Positions 51,158-60,926 of a stretch of 64,000 nucleotides of DNA are shown here, one piece after another (the first letter of the stretch is position 1; every line of letters begins with the position of its first letter). Made by a program: the position numbers and the translations under genes. The notes under the pieces were generated by a model that was given only the letters and a program-made list of their open reading frames with translations, had not been told where the DNA came from and ran no database searches. The stretch is from Paramoeba atlantica (lineage: Eukaryota; Discosea): the NCBI GenBank assembly GCA_977017575.1, contig CDRNVI010000051.1:186001-250000 (forward strand). The letters run 5' to 3'.

Positions 51158-51340
51158 AGACTCTCGGCTCTCTGCACCTGGCGGTGGCCCTGCTCCCCGC
51201 ACCTCGACTCTGTCAGCGCTCTCTGCACCCGGATTGCCCCCGAAACTGTAATATGGGGATTGCGCATCCGGCTCTCTGCACCTGCACATGACAACCGAGT
51301 TCTCTGCACCTGGGACGCCAGCTCTCCGCACCCGCACACC
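51158..51340. repeat. Irregular CTCTGCACCTG repeat
   Basis: CTCTGCACC or CTCCGCACC occurs five times (about 51172, 51219, 51271, 51301, 51326), separated by unrelated 25-50 bp segments each beginning after a C-rich stretch. No coding explanation was found. Confidence 0.5.
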
Positions 51341-51432
51341 TCCGGCGAGGACGAAACCTCACATGATCCACCCGTCGTATGCGGGATAAGGACATAGTGA
51401 GTAAATCTCTGCACTATAAGTGCATGATCAAA

Positions 51433-52785
51433 CTACAAATACAGTACTGGTACGTATTTTTGATCGCAGGATGCACTAAGGTCTTCCCCTGTACTCCGTA
51501 CCTCGGTATCCTGAGAAATGTTTGCATTTCCAACTATCGCAATAAAAGGCTCATTCAGTACTCTCGATCGGGTAAGTAAGGCGTCTGGATTCCAATAGTA
51601 GTTCTTCGAAGGATTGTGGTGAATGTAATCAAGCAATTCCGCTGAGTTCCAAATTTCAACTTCTGCAGGCACATGTTGGATAGGAGACGACAGCATTACT
51701 TCAATTGCTGATCTAGAAGCACTGACCGAAGGTTTGACAGCCTCCACTTGTGAAGCACGAAGAAAACCATCGACTACAGGAAGCATCGTACACGCCTGCG
51801 TCACATGGCTCATGTACCCGTCCGCGCTCCTCACGCCGGATTCGTCCAGTTTTCTAGCCTCGGAATCCGTCATTTCCACAGACCCTTTCAAAGCCTCACG
51901 CGAGGGTAAATCAACACCCATTGCATGAACCAGCACACAAGCCCACAACCACACCCGCAGTGGGGGGCTATTTGTTCTTAGGCAAAGCTCACGGTACATC
52001 CCCTCCCATATCGGCATCCATTCCGCACAGGATTTCAATTTTCGGTTCAAAAACGATTTCGCATTTTCCGTTTTTTCATCCTCAGCCAAGGAACTCGAAT
52101 TTCCAGACTTTTTCTCATGATCATTTGACATGTCTCGCAACATTGTTGTTGTTGTCATGATATTACTCCCAATTGGGTAGGCCATTTTCAGCCAACGTAA
52201 CCATCCATCATAGACGGAGCGTCGTGTCCTGCATATCTCGATCGCGATCCACCACGCAAGTCGGAGGCGCTGGTCGTTTTTAAAAACAGTGCGCGTGATG
52301 GAGGAATGAATCTCATGCGTGAGTTCTACAATATTTGTCGTGCACACACAGAGCGAGTAGGGAAGCGCGGCAAGTAAGATCAGGGAAGGGGTGGGCTTGT
52401 TTTCCTCCTCGGTAGAAAACAATGCTTCACCACATTTCCCTCTGGTAAAAGAAGATTCTTCTTCACAACCTTTCATAGGGTTACGTAGGATAAGATGGTA
52501 TTCCGGAATGCACAGGGGGGAGCGTGCTCCAGGTACTCCTCCGGGTTCGGCACATTTTTGTCTTTTTTTTGCTTTCACCATTTCAAGTGCGCTATGCAAC
52601 ACAACGCCCTTGGAGAGTGCCCATAAGAGGTAGGAGTGTGGTAACACCGGTGGGGAGGTGGCACGGTTGGCTGGAGGAACGGATAAGGAGGATGGCGTGC
52701 TGTTCATTCGAGAGGGGGAGGACACACTTGAAAACGTACTGTTTTGGGGCATGGCCCTACGAATTGAACGGGAGGCAAATCTCAT
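51433..52785 (-). CDS. Hypothetical protein with mitochondrial-type N-terminus (450 aa)
   Basis: The N-terminus MRFASRSIRRAMPQNSTFSS is Arg/Ser-rich with no acidic residue, like a mitochondrial presequence. The body is largely helical. It contains W-rich segments (LAWWIAIEICRTRRSVYDGW, LRVWLWACVLVHAMGVDLPS) and a conserved-looking C-terminal stretch (EIWNSAELLDYIHHNPSKNY, YWNPDALLTRSRVLNEPFIA). I recognise no catalytic motif or family. Position and strand fit a host gene between the BRCT and J-protein genes. An N-terminal Ser/Pro linker (20-50) may separate presequence from domain. Confidence 0.65.
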   Translation of the reverse strand: MRFASRSIRRAMPQNSTFSSVSSPSRMNSTPSSLSVPPANRATSPPVLPHSYLLWALSKGVVLHSALEMVKAKKRQKCAEPGGVPGARSPLCIPEYHLILRNPMKGCEEESSFTRGKCGEALFSTEEENKPTPSLILLAALPYSLCVCTTNIVELTHEIHSSITRTVFKNDQRLRLAWWIAIEICRTRRSVYDGWLRWLKMAYPIGSNIMTTTTMLRDMSNDHEKKSGNSSSLAEDEKTENAKSFLNRKLKSCAEWMPIWEGMYRELCLRTNSPPLRVWLWACVLVHAMGVDLPSREALKGSVEMTDSEARKLDESGVRSADGYMSHVTQACTMLPVVDGFLRASQVEAVKPSVSASRSAIEVMLSSPIQHVPAEVEIWNSAELLDYIHHNPSKNYYWNPDALLTRSRVLNEPFIAIVGNANISQDTEVRSTGEDLSASCDQKYVPVLYL

Positions 52786-52789
52786 GGAA

Positions 52790-53220
52790 AAGAAAATCCC
52801 GTCGTGAGAGGTTTAGTGATGGACCACTGTGTAGGGAGTCACGGGGCAAATCGTAGCACTCGCTATTGCAAGCCTAAACGCAACAAAAACTTTCCCTTAC
52901 TTAATTAGGAACAGTGAACCTTCTACCATGTGTTATGAAAATCTGTTATAAAACGTTTTGTTTGTTTATAGTATTAGCAACAGTGGTACAACTGTATTCT
53001 ACATGTGTGGGGCTGCGCGTGAAACATCGATGAAACCTCGCGAAACCTCGAAACCACCATTGAACCCTTACTGAAACCTCGCGAAATCAACATTTGAGGC
53101 AGCTGGTTCCGCAGGATACTGCCTTGTAAATAGTCAACACGCAGTCAACTAAGACTCCATCTGCGTTGCAAGAAATACGGTCCCAGTTAAAGTCACGGGG
53201 GTCAGTGCTCCAACTCTCTT
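52790..53220. other. Intergenic, no gene seen
   Basis: Short GAAACCTCGCGAAA-type repeats occur at about 53028-53090 (four degenerate copies). Nothing else recognised. Confidence 0.4.
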
Positions 53221-53818
53221 GGGGATTCGGGACCTATGAAATCACGTTGGCCAGCAAGACTTTCGGGGGCAACAGTGCGTTGCGGACTCTACTAGGTCGT
53301 GTGTTTGTTTTCAAGTCGACGAGACATTTTTCTCCAAAATCAAAATAGGGAGGGCAAACAGGAACAGACGAGTACGTCAAGAGGGGAGCGATGTCGTACA
53401 AAATTTGGCGGACACGACCCGAGATGCGAAACTGAAACAAATGTTTGTGACTTTCGTACCCGATAGGAGAGCGGAAACGTTGGTACCACTCGTTGAAGGA
53501 AAGGCTCGAGGACCCCGTTGTTGCATCTGGACCGATGGAGCACGCCACAACCAGACGGGTTTCTCAGGCAAGTACTGCTGGAGCCAAGTAGTCCATCGGA
53601 ATGAATGGGTAACACCAGAAGATGTGCACACAAATACCGTTGAAGGAGGCAATTCGATGCTCAAAAAGCGATTGATTTGCGAAGGAGGGAGTTTGGGGCG
53701 AGAAGGGGAAAGAAAAGAAAGACTCGGTGCTATTGCGGAAAAATGTAACGGTTCTCTTGAAATTCGTATTTTGGAAGATGTAAAGCTATTCTGCTCGGAA
53801 CGTTCACTGATAGAATGA
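53220..53818 (+). pseudogene. Merlin/IS1016-type (ISXO2-like) transposase fragment
   Basis: The frame 53405-53818 contains RCCIWTDGARHNQ, then VVHRNEWVTPEDVHTNTVEG, GNSMLKKRL. The H-x-x-x-(F/W)-V-x-P-x-(G/D)-V-H-T-N-T-(I/V)-E-(G/S) box, with its catalytic Glu, is diagnostic of the ISXO2-like DDE domain. The Asp in WTDGA is the preceding catalytic acid. The N-terminal half is not readable, so this is a 5'-truncated relic. Confidence 0.7.
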
Positions 53819-54317
53819 AGATGAAAACTAGAAGATGTCAAGGTAAAGCTGGAAACTGTGAAATTCACACTACGGGGTGATAAGTTAATAAAGGGGAAAA
53901 GTGTACAATCTTCCTTGAATGTGACCCTAATTTCAGACCTTTTGATGCGTGTTTTACGCTTCATAAAAGTAAGCAAATTACAAATATGAAAGCACAACAT
54001 TAAATGAATCTTAGAACTTGACATGCCCTCAAATCAATAGAACACGCCCGTCAACGGCGAGACCGTCTTCCAGGCGAGAAAATTTCAGCACTATTTCCAA
54101 CTCGGCATAAAGCAGGGTCACGAGAGCCAGATAACTTTTTGATAACGGAAAAGGTTGGCACATGGAATATACACTGGTGTACCTGAAAAAACAAGGTTCG
54201 TCCTACATATCCCCAGCCCTCCGCCAGCGCCTCACTCAACCTGCATGGCCCATCGTTTTTGCTATTTCCCTACCCAACCCCTCCCCCCCCCTCTCTCACC
54301 AACCCCCCCCCTTCCCG

Positions 54318-55508
54318 CTAACCCGGTGTGTGCGTTTTCAAACTCTCCTGGAGCAGAAAATCCAGCACCCGCTGCCGCACCCGCTCCAGGTACACCACCT
54401 CCGCGGCGACCTGCGCGAGCGCGGCAAAGTCCCCCCCGGCGTACGCCGCCTGGGCGCGTGCCCAGTACTGCGCGATCTCCCGCTCCACCCGCTCCACGGT
54501 GGCCCGCAGCGTGGGCTCCGGCACGGGCACCGCCCGCATCGCGGCCTCCACGGCCTCGTTGGCGTCTAACATTCTCGAGAGGAACGCGGGGGGGAGGGGG
54601 AGGGGGCGGCCGCCGGTGTCGGGGTTGGGGTTCGCCCCGTGGAGGGCGAGGAGGTGACGACAGCGGCCGGAGGGGGTGCGTAGGGTGTGGAACGCGAGGT
54701 TGAGTTCCATACTGCGGTGGGGGGGTTGTTGCTGGGTTTGTGGTTGTGGTTCTACGGGGTGAGTAGTCGTATCATGTCGAGTATCACTTGGGGCACCCTG
54801 TGTTTGTTGTTGTTGTGTTTGTTGTTGTTGTGGTTGTTGTTGTTGTGGTTGTTGTTGTTGTGTTTGTTGTTGTTGTGGTTGTTGTTGTTGTGGTTGTTGT
54901 TGTTGTGTTTGTTGTTGTTGTGTTTGTTGTTGTTGTGTTTGTTGTTGTTGTGTTTGTTGTTGTTGTGTTTGTTGTTGTTGTGTTTGTGGTTGTTGTTGTG
55001 GTTGTTGCGGTTGTTCTACGGGGTGAGTATTGGAGCGACTAGCATCGTTTTGGTCACCCTGTGTGTGTTGCTGTTGTGTTTGTTGTTGTTGTTCTACGGG
55101 GTGAGTAATAGTAGAGGGTGAAACGTCACTCTCGTGGCCGACTTGTTGTTCTTGTTCTACTTCGGGGGAAGCAGAAAATGTAATGTCGGGGTGACATTGG
55201 AGTTGGGCCTCGTGATAATGACGCGAGAGGGTTTGGTGCCAGGCGTGAGGGTCCGAAGGGATAATACAACGAGGGACGTGGAGAAGAGAAAAGTAGTCGG
55301 AAGTTTGGGATGACGAAATGGGGGAGCGGGAGGCAGACGATGCGCGAGGAGTTGTTGAAGGGCCTTTGTTGTTGTTATTGTTCGAGGAAAGAGACGAACA
55401 CATTCGGAACGCTGTGGTGCAAGAAAGGACGGAGAAGGGGAGCGGAGTACGAATCAAGGGAAGGCGGGATAAGGAATACGTGGGACGTGGAAGGTGGCGG
55501 GTCTTCAT
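54318..55508 (-). CDS. HscB/Jac1-type J-protein with glutamine insertion inside the J domain
   Basis: Co-chaperone that brings Isu-type scaffolds to mitochondrial Hsp70 in Fe-S cluster assembly. DYFSLLHVPR (71-80) and the HPD motif (106-108, QCHPDITF) are the start of the J domain. The matching end, MELNLAFHTLRTPSGRCRHL (267-286), appears only after about 150 residues of mainly Q with T or P every fifth residue. The C-terminal Isu-binding helical domain follows (LPPAFLSRMLDANEAVEAAM, AQYWARAQAAYAGGDFAALA, RVRQRVLDFLL). The N-terminal 70 residues are S/R-rich and suit mitochondrial import. The insertion is a pure CAA/ACA/CCA minisatellite, so its length probably varies. Confidence 0.8.
   Translation of the reverse strand: MKTRHLPRPTYSLSRLPLIRTPLPFSVLSCTTAFRMCSSLSSNNNNNKGPSTTPRASSASRSPISSSQTSDYFSLLHVPRCIIPSDPHAWHQTLSRHYHEAQLQCHPDITFSASPEVEQEQQVGHESDVSPSTITHPVEQQQQTQQQHTQGDQNDASRSNTHPVEQPQQPQQQPQTQQQQTQQQQTQQQQTQQQQTQQQQTQQQQPQQQQPQQQQTQQQQPQQQQPQQQQTQQQQTQGAPSDTRHDTTTHPVEPQPQTQQQPPHRSMELNLAFHTLRTPSGRCRHLLALHGANPNPDTGGRPLPLPPAFLSRMLDANEAVEAAMRAVPVPEPTLRATVERVEREIAQYWARAQAAYAGGDFAALAQVAAEVVYLERVRQRVLDFLLQESLKTHTPG
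54803..55010. repeat. 15-bp minisatellite encoding Q4T / Q4P
   Basis: About fourteen units of CAACAACAACAAACA (coding strand) or its CCA variant are arranged in tandem. All glutamines use CAA. The array lies inside the J-protein gene and keeps frame because the unit is a multiple of three. Confidence 0.9.
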
Positions 55509-55828
55509 ACTACTAAAAAAAGGGAAATTAAAGAGTGGATAATTGTAAGGAATAGGACAAAAAATTGGCCAAACTGAAGCGATATTCTTTTTTTCACCTT
55601 TTTTACAAACATTTTCATAAAAACGGTGCCATTATGCGTTGAAACCCCACTGCGCAACTACTTTTAAAGTACTGTCCCCACTTAAGCTTTTCCACCACGG
55701 CGAATTCGTTTCGTAGCTCGACCCTAAAATATACTCGACCCTACACATGTACATGAACAGTATACTAGCTACAAAGAGTTCACACGTAGTTAAACTACGT
55801 CACGAGATGAAACCGACTTCTACTGGCT

Positions 55829-58720
55829 TCATCTCGACACCGTCGTGTCCATCTTTCGAGCAATGTACGCACTCAGCACACTCAGCGGATTTGTAGCGGT
55901 CAACGTCGCCGACAAGCGCTTTTCGATATCCTGCATTTTCCGAGCCACCGAGGTTTGAATGTCGATCAACACACGCGATTCATAGTCCACACTCTCTTGC
56001 ACACAATTCGTGAACTGTTCTTCCATTGTGTTCATGTGGGTGCCCATGGTCTGCATTTGTGAGGAGAGGCTACTAAAGTGTTCATTTAATTTGTCTACGG
56101 CCTGTGAAAGCCGATCTTTTAAATTCCGCTCACGTTCCCGTAGAGCCTCGGTCTCCTTGCGAACGAGACGGAGATAATTTTCCCGATGTGTTTGGTTTCG
56201 TTGCTTGGTCTCATCGAGTGCCTGCTGCAGCGTGTCCATGGCAAGGGAGAGGTACTGCAGTCCCTCCTCGCGCTGTTTTCGCACGGTTTGGGAGAGCACC
56301 TGCCGGACTTGGCTCAGCAGGGTATCAAACTCACCTCCCTCCAGTTGATGCGCGGCATGAACTCCAGATCCCAACAACCGAAGTGTCGTGTTCTCTTCGT
56401 TGGGTATTTTCTGTACGTATTCTGAAAGTTCGGGTGGAGAGAATGTCCCGGACTCTGCTTGAGAAAGAAACTGAAAGTCTAAAGTTTGTGCAGTATTTTG
56501 AGGCCCAATTTGGGCGCTTGTCGCTGAGCTCCTGTGTGGCTCTTTAACCGCAGAACTGCTTTCTCCGTGTGCTTCGCTTTGTAATTTATTCGATTCTCCT
56601 TTTCCCGGACTCACTGCCTCCTCGGAGGGAATCTCATAATTCAGCACAGAGAGCGCAGGGAGATGAGCTAACGGAGTTTTCTCCCGAGACTGAGGTTCCA
56701 GTCGTCTAGCACGGGCCGATCTTTCCCCTTTTGAAAAAGAGGCTCCTTGTTTTAAAGGTGTAGTCGGATTCCTCGCATTTTCCCTCGCAATCTTTTCTTT
56801 TTCTACTGATCCTCGTTGTACTCGCAACCCAGGGCTTGGCTCGCCTTTCTGTCCCATTTTTCTTCCGCTTTTTTTCGTGGAGGATCGAGAAAGGACAGCA
56901 GGCGTATGATCCGGTAGATTTTCGGCAGTGTGCTCTTGAGAGAGCCGCGCACGAACCGCCGAGCGGGTATTACGACAGGGCGCATCCAAATCGTGATACG
57001 GCGAAGGCGTACGCACTCTTTTCACTATATTTATATCATTTTTTCTGCTCTCTATTTCAGTTACTTCATCTGGATATTGCGGCACAGCTTCATGGGCTTC
57101 TCGTATTCCTGCATCGATGGGGGATTCCAGAGAAGAGGCCAGCGCCTCGCGTACATCCAGAGAGGTGATTACGGCAGGCGGTGCGTCGTGATCCGGAGGA
57201 CTTGTGTCTATCGAAAGAGGAGAAACGTTCACCACTTCGGGAATCTTCGTTTCCGATGGTCTAGAAGTTAACCGATTCGGAACACCCTCCACGGTCGAAC
57301 TCGTCAAACGGTTGGCATGATCTTGCATCGATTTATCCACAGCTACATGGGAAACGCTTTGCTCTCTCGTGTTCATCGCCTCAATCAAACGTTGCTGTTC
57401 GTTTTGTACCCAGTGACGAAGCTCAGAATTTTTAATATACGCAAAAGTGGGGGCGTCAAACTCCACACTCAGTTCAGCCCCCTCCCCCCGACGTGGATGC
57501 GAAGCTGCAGAACTTAGCCCCGAAATTTTCGAATCGTCCCATCCCGTACAGGCCAACAGATTCCCCGGCACACTTAGCAATTTGAAAACTAAAATACGGC
57601 CTTTTAGAATACGAATGCTTCGAATGTGGCAATACGGCAGCGTGTACTCCGGGTGAGCCGCGCAGTCCAGGTGAAGTAATGTGGTCGTGAAACACACACG
57701 AAGCGGTTCCTGCAGCTGCAACTTGGAGAGGGCTACCCGAGCAGCGGTCGCGAACAAGAACTCGGGGTTGGGCTTTAGTGTGTAGTACTTTTCGAGCATT
57801 TTACGGAGCGCATCCGTTAATCCACGCGTCGGAGGTAAGGGGTGAGCGTTCTTGAGCAGGAATCGTGCCAGGGGGTGGTCCTGACGTCCCGGAAGAAGAT
57901 GAAAAACATCTTTTTTTAAAAGGTGCAGTACGTGGATGGTGGATGCGAGAAGGTGGAGATTAAAGAAGTAGGACTTAGAGAGGTCCATAAGGGGAATCAG
58001 GCGGCTGGAGAAAAACGACAGCAGTTTGCCTCGGGCCTCCTGCTGTGGCACGTGCGGAATCACGAAGCAAAGGAGCTCGGCAAGCAAGGGTGGAATTTCC
58101 CATCCTCGCGGTAGTTCGACCATTGCAATAATACGGTGGCACACCTCGGTGCACTGTTGTTTGTTGATGGAAACTGTATGGAGGAACGCAATAAAGGTTT
58201 GTAACGATATGGCACAAAATTTGGTCCAAGTTTCTAAAATGCTTTCGCACGGCGTGATATTCTGCTCACCGGTTTTAGAAGTTTCCTGTGAATTTTCGAT
58301 CAAACTTTGTGGTGTGTATACTTCAGCACTTCCTTCGAAGGAGACCTCAACAATGTTCCAAAGTGTCTGTAAAATATTTTGAAGATTGGATGCGATCGTG
58401 GAATTATTCTTTTTTCCGTACATTCCCGAACCAGGGACGACAGCAACGAGATTTAACAATTCCCAAGCGTAGTCAAAGGTAGGTAGAGCGGTCGTTCCGT
58501 CATTACTTGCAGTTGCTGTTTCCGTTGTGATTTGCGATTTTAGGAGCTCATGGCTTAGTGCTGCTGCATCACTTACGTCCTGAAGAGTTAAATTAGTGAG
58601 GCGACTCCTCATTTCTCGAATAGCTTCTTTCGATGGCAGAGCCGAAGAATCCGATAATCTTCTTTCTCGAAGAGCTTTTCCTAAATCCGATACTAGTGAA
58701 GAAAAGGTCATTGGAAACAC
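55829..58720 (-). CDS. SYCP2/KKT17-KKT18-like axis or kinetochore protein, tentative (963 aa)
   Basis: Architecture: residues 1 to about 330 are helical and repeat-like (ARM/HEAT-style; for example CTEVCHRIIAMVELPRGWEI, PLLAELLCFVIPHV). About 335-465 is a compact beta-rich domain (EPLRVCFTTTLLHLDCAA, YCHIRSIRILKGRILVFKLL, AELSVEFDAPTFAYI), ending in a helix (NSELRHWVQNEQQRLIEA). About 470-780 is a disordered linker rich in S/T/P/K. About 790-935 is a long coiled coil (RKQREEGLQYLSLAMDTLQQ through QTSVARKMQDIEKRL). ARM-like, PH/Spt16M-like, linker, coiled coil is the order described for SYCP2/Red1 and for the kinetoplastid kinetochore proteins KKT17/KKT18 derived from it. I assign it by architecture only; sequence identity was not tested. 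Confidence 0.4.
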   Translation of the reverse strand: MFPMTFSSLVSDLGKALRERRLSDSSALPSKEAIREMRSRLTNLTLQDVSDAAALSHELLKSQITTETATASNDGTTALPTFDYAWELLNLVAVVPGSGMYGKKNNSTIASNLQNILQTLWNIVEVSFEGSAEVYTPQSLIENSQETSKTGEQNITPCESILETWTKFCAISLQTFIAFLHTVSINKQQCTEVCHRIIAMVELPRGWEIPPLLAELLCFVIPHVPQQEARGKLLSFFSSRLIPLMDLSKSYFFNLHLLASTIHVLHLLKKDVFHLLPGRQDHPLARFLLKNAHPLPPTRGLTDALRKMLEKYYTLKPNPEFLFATAARVALSKLQLQEPLRVCFTTTLLHLDCAAHPEYTLPYCHIRSIRILKGRILVFKLLSVPGNLLACTGWDDSKISGLSSAASHPRRGEGAELSVEFDAPTFAYIKNSELRHWVQNEQQRLIEAMNTREQSVSHVAVDKSMQDHANRLTSSTVEGVPNRLTSRPSETKIPEVVNVSPLSIDTSPPDHDAPPAVITSLDVREALASSLESPIDAGIREAHEAVPQYPDEVTEIESRKNDINIVKRVRTPSPYHDLDAPCRNTRSAVRARLSQEHTAENLPDHTPAVLSRSSTKKSGRKMGQKGEPSPGLRVQRGSVEKEKIARENARNPTTPLKQGASFSKGERSARARRLEPQSREKTPLAHLPALSVLNYEIPSEEAVSPGKGESNKLQSEAHGESSSAVKEPHRSSATSAQIGPQNTAQTLDFQFLSQAESGTFSPPELSEYVQKIPNEENTTLRLLGSGVHAAHQLEGGEFDTLLSQVRQVLSQTVRKQREEGLQYLSLAMDTLQQALDETKQRNQTHRENYLRLVRKETEALRERERNLKDRLSQAVDKLNEHFSSLSSQMQTMGTHMNTMEEQFTNCVQESVDYESRVLIDIQTSVARKMQDIEKRLSATLTATNPLSVLSAYIARKMDTTVSR

Positions 58721-58724
58721 GTAA

Positions 58725-59085
58725 TAAAAATTGTGTTCTTTTATTCATTTATTGCTCTAATTAGGTTAACTCCATATACAGTAGGTTGCTTCTCACTGTG
58801 TTAGCAACCGGTATGCAAATATTTTTAAACCAAAAGTTTAATAATGTTTGGGATAACTATTAAAAAATTTAATAGTTGAGTTATTCATGCATTGGTCGCA
58901 GTATGATTATTTGCACATTTGGCTACACATAATCTACATTAACCTTTGCTTAACTACAAATGATTCGCACCCTCCACTAGGGAACGAGCTGTGCTATGCA
59001 ACTTGGAAATGCGCACATGACCCCAAATGAATTGCACAGGTTCCAGAAAAACTGTTATTCAGAACTCAAGTAAATGTTCAGTATG
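58725..59085. other. Intergenic, AT-rich
   Basis: This interval upstream of the 963-residue gene has no convincing frame, repeat or RNA gene. Confidence 0.4.
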
Positions 59086-59087
59086 TC

Positions 59088-59390
59088 TTACGCATTGTGG
59101 TGTACTACTAGATTCTTGTTCACTTTATCCGCAATCAGTGCTATGCGTTTATCAAACTGGTCTGTTACTAAGGTGTTGCTAGATCTGAAATATTGGTTCC
59201 TTAAGTCGTCTAACCTAGCAGAGAGCTCCTTCTTATCACTACGAGTTACATCATATGGATGTTCGGACTCGATGGCAGCATGACCATGTGTTTGGTCGAT
59301 TGTCGAATATGCTAACTCCTCGATCACTTGAGATTTGAATACACGGTCGTGCAGGGCCTTCTTCTCGTACGCAAAATTTGCATGTTGCAT
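59088..59390 (-). CDS. Hypothetical helical protein (100 aa)
   Basis: MQHANFAYEKKALHDRVFKS, ELAYSTIDQTHGHAAIESEH, RSDKKELSARLDDLRNQYFR, DKRIALIADKVNKNLVVHHN: charged, heptad-like composition suggesting a coiled coil. It is on the host strand. It could be a small real gene; no family recognised and it has no neighbour that explains it. Confidence 0.35.
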   Translation of the reverse strand: MQHANFAYEKKALHDRVFKSQVIEELAYSTIDQTHGHAAIESEHPYDVTRSDKKELSARLDDLRNQYFRSSNTLVTDQFDKRIALIADKVNKNLVVHHNA

Positions 59391-60187
59391 AAAATAAAAG
59401 TATTACAAAGATTTTTCTACTTTCGGAAATGAATCATATTGCACATACTTGAAAAATTGTACTTTCAAAGTTAATTAGATTTCACTTGTACATACTTGAA
59501 AAGGAGTGGACACATGATCGAACACAAGGAACACCGCTTTCGATATTTGCGCGTGATTGGACACGAACTTTATGTGTCAAGGTTACTTACTTTGGAATTG
59601 AATATCCAGAGATATCCCAGAGAAACTAGGAAGCGTGCATCAGAAACATCCAGCCACTAAAATTTCAAATTGTGGGTCCACAATGTTTCGGAATATTTTT
59701 GTTTGCTTTCATTGTACAATGTTCATTGAATTGCTTCCTTTGAATCAGCGGTTGGAACGAGACAACCGGAGTTGTCTTCGTTGAATCATCGCTGTCGCGA
59801 AAATTTCCTGCGAACTTTCTCTAGTCATTCAGAACAACATGAGTTAGATGTAGCACGACTCCAAATTAACCGAGTTAAAGCACACCTCTGCGTCATTTGC
59901 GAGCAGATTTTTGTTCATCAGGGACATTTAGCGGTCATCGACGAAAGACGCCCAAGAGGCAACCCATATTACGCGGCATAAGTTGGACTCGGTGCTGTGC
60001 CTCGAACGTGCTCCCCACATCCATGCAGACGAACCGGGGAGTCGTCTCGATCACCGCCGTCTTCACGTGCATCCGGGTGTGAAGAAGCACATGTAGTTCC
60101 AGGAGGAATGTTCATACGATAGTTCATGAGCAGACTCCAGCGAATATACATCCTCTCAAGACACTTACGTTTCCAAATCAAACTGTT

Positions 60188-60622
60188 TCAGGGTAAGATA
60201 CATAGTTCCCAATTTGGTTTGTCAGCAAATGCAGCCCTACTACTTTTTGAGCTCATGCGAACACGACATACAAAATTATGACCTCCAACCTCGCAATTTT
60301 TCTCATAAAGTACGACGCGAAGCAATGCCAAATTTTGCCAGTGTCGAGAGGAAACGCTTGTAAGGGCGCTGAGAGAGGTCGAACACTGGAACACGTGGCG
60401 CCCTGCTTTCAATTCTTCTGGAGATTGTAATGAAGGTGAACATGGAAGTGCTATGCGTTCCGCGACGTGAGCAAAATCAACTATGAACTCTATACCCCAG
60501 TGTGCATTTGGAATATTGTGGTTTAAAACGTACACAAGTTCCAAGTTTAGTTCTGTGAGCAGCATACAATTGCGCGGAGAAGCACTTTGATCCATAACGG
60601 TCATTCCCATTTCACTAATCAT
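60188..60622 (-). CDS. Hypothetical protein (144 aa)
   Basis: MLLTELNLELVYVLNHNIPN, HWGIEFIVDFAHVAERIALP, ELKAGRHVFQCSTSLSALTS, LALLRVVLYEKNCEVGGHNF alternate hydrophobic and polar residues, as in a beta-sandwich domain. The frame is on the host strand, with a clean start and no low-complexity. I recognise no family. Nearby open frames (59772-59981 plus and 59969-60181 minus) are weaker and are not called. Confidence 0.4.
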   Translation of the reverse strand: MISEMGMTVMDQSASPRNCMLLTELNLELVYVLNHNIPNAHWGIEFIVDFAHVAERIALPCSPSLQSPEELKAGRHVFQCSTSLSALTSVSSRHWQNLALLRVVLYEKNCEVGGHNFVCRVRMSSKSSRAAFADKPNWELCILP

Positions 60623-60926
60623 CGGCGTAAAGAACGAACAGAGTAAAAAGGTGAAGCTCTTGTATTACGAGTTACAGAGTAACTACTTAATCACCTGATG
60701 AAATGAGACTACTTAACTACAAAACTGTAACTTGCCACTACACACTATCAAACCCTACTTAATTTTCCAACCCCCCTATTTTACAGTAATACCCCCTATT
60801 TTACAATGAAGTAAAATTAAAAGGTTTAAATTCTTGTAAGAGTAAAATAATTATAATACTATACAGTATAATACCATACAGTATATTTTACCACTTCTAC
60901 AAAATTGCGAGATACCATAATGAATT

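Noticed and set aside
51158-51340. CRISPR array
   Set aside because: Repeats are 9-11 bp, spacers vary from about 27 to 52 bp, and there are no cas genes; the context is eukaryotic.
54687-55121. Leucine/valine-rich frames on the plus strand at 54.7-55.1 kb
   Set aside because: They are antisense readings of the CAA minisatellite in the J-protein gene.
55829-58720. Plus-strand frames of 60-147 codons inside the 963-aa gene
   Set aside because: Shadows; none shows domain features and the minus frame is uninterrupted for 2.9 kb.
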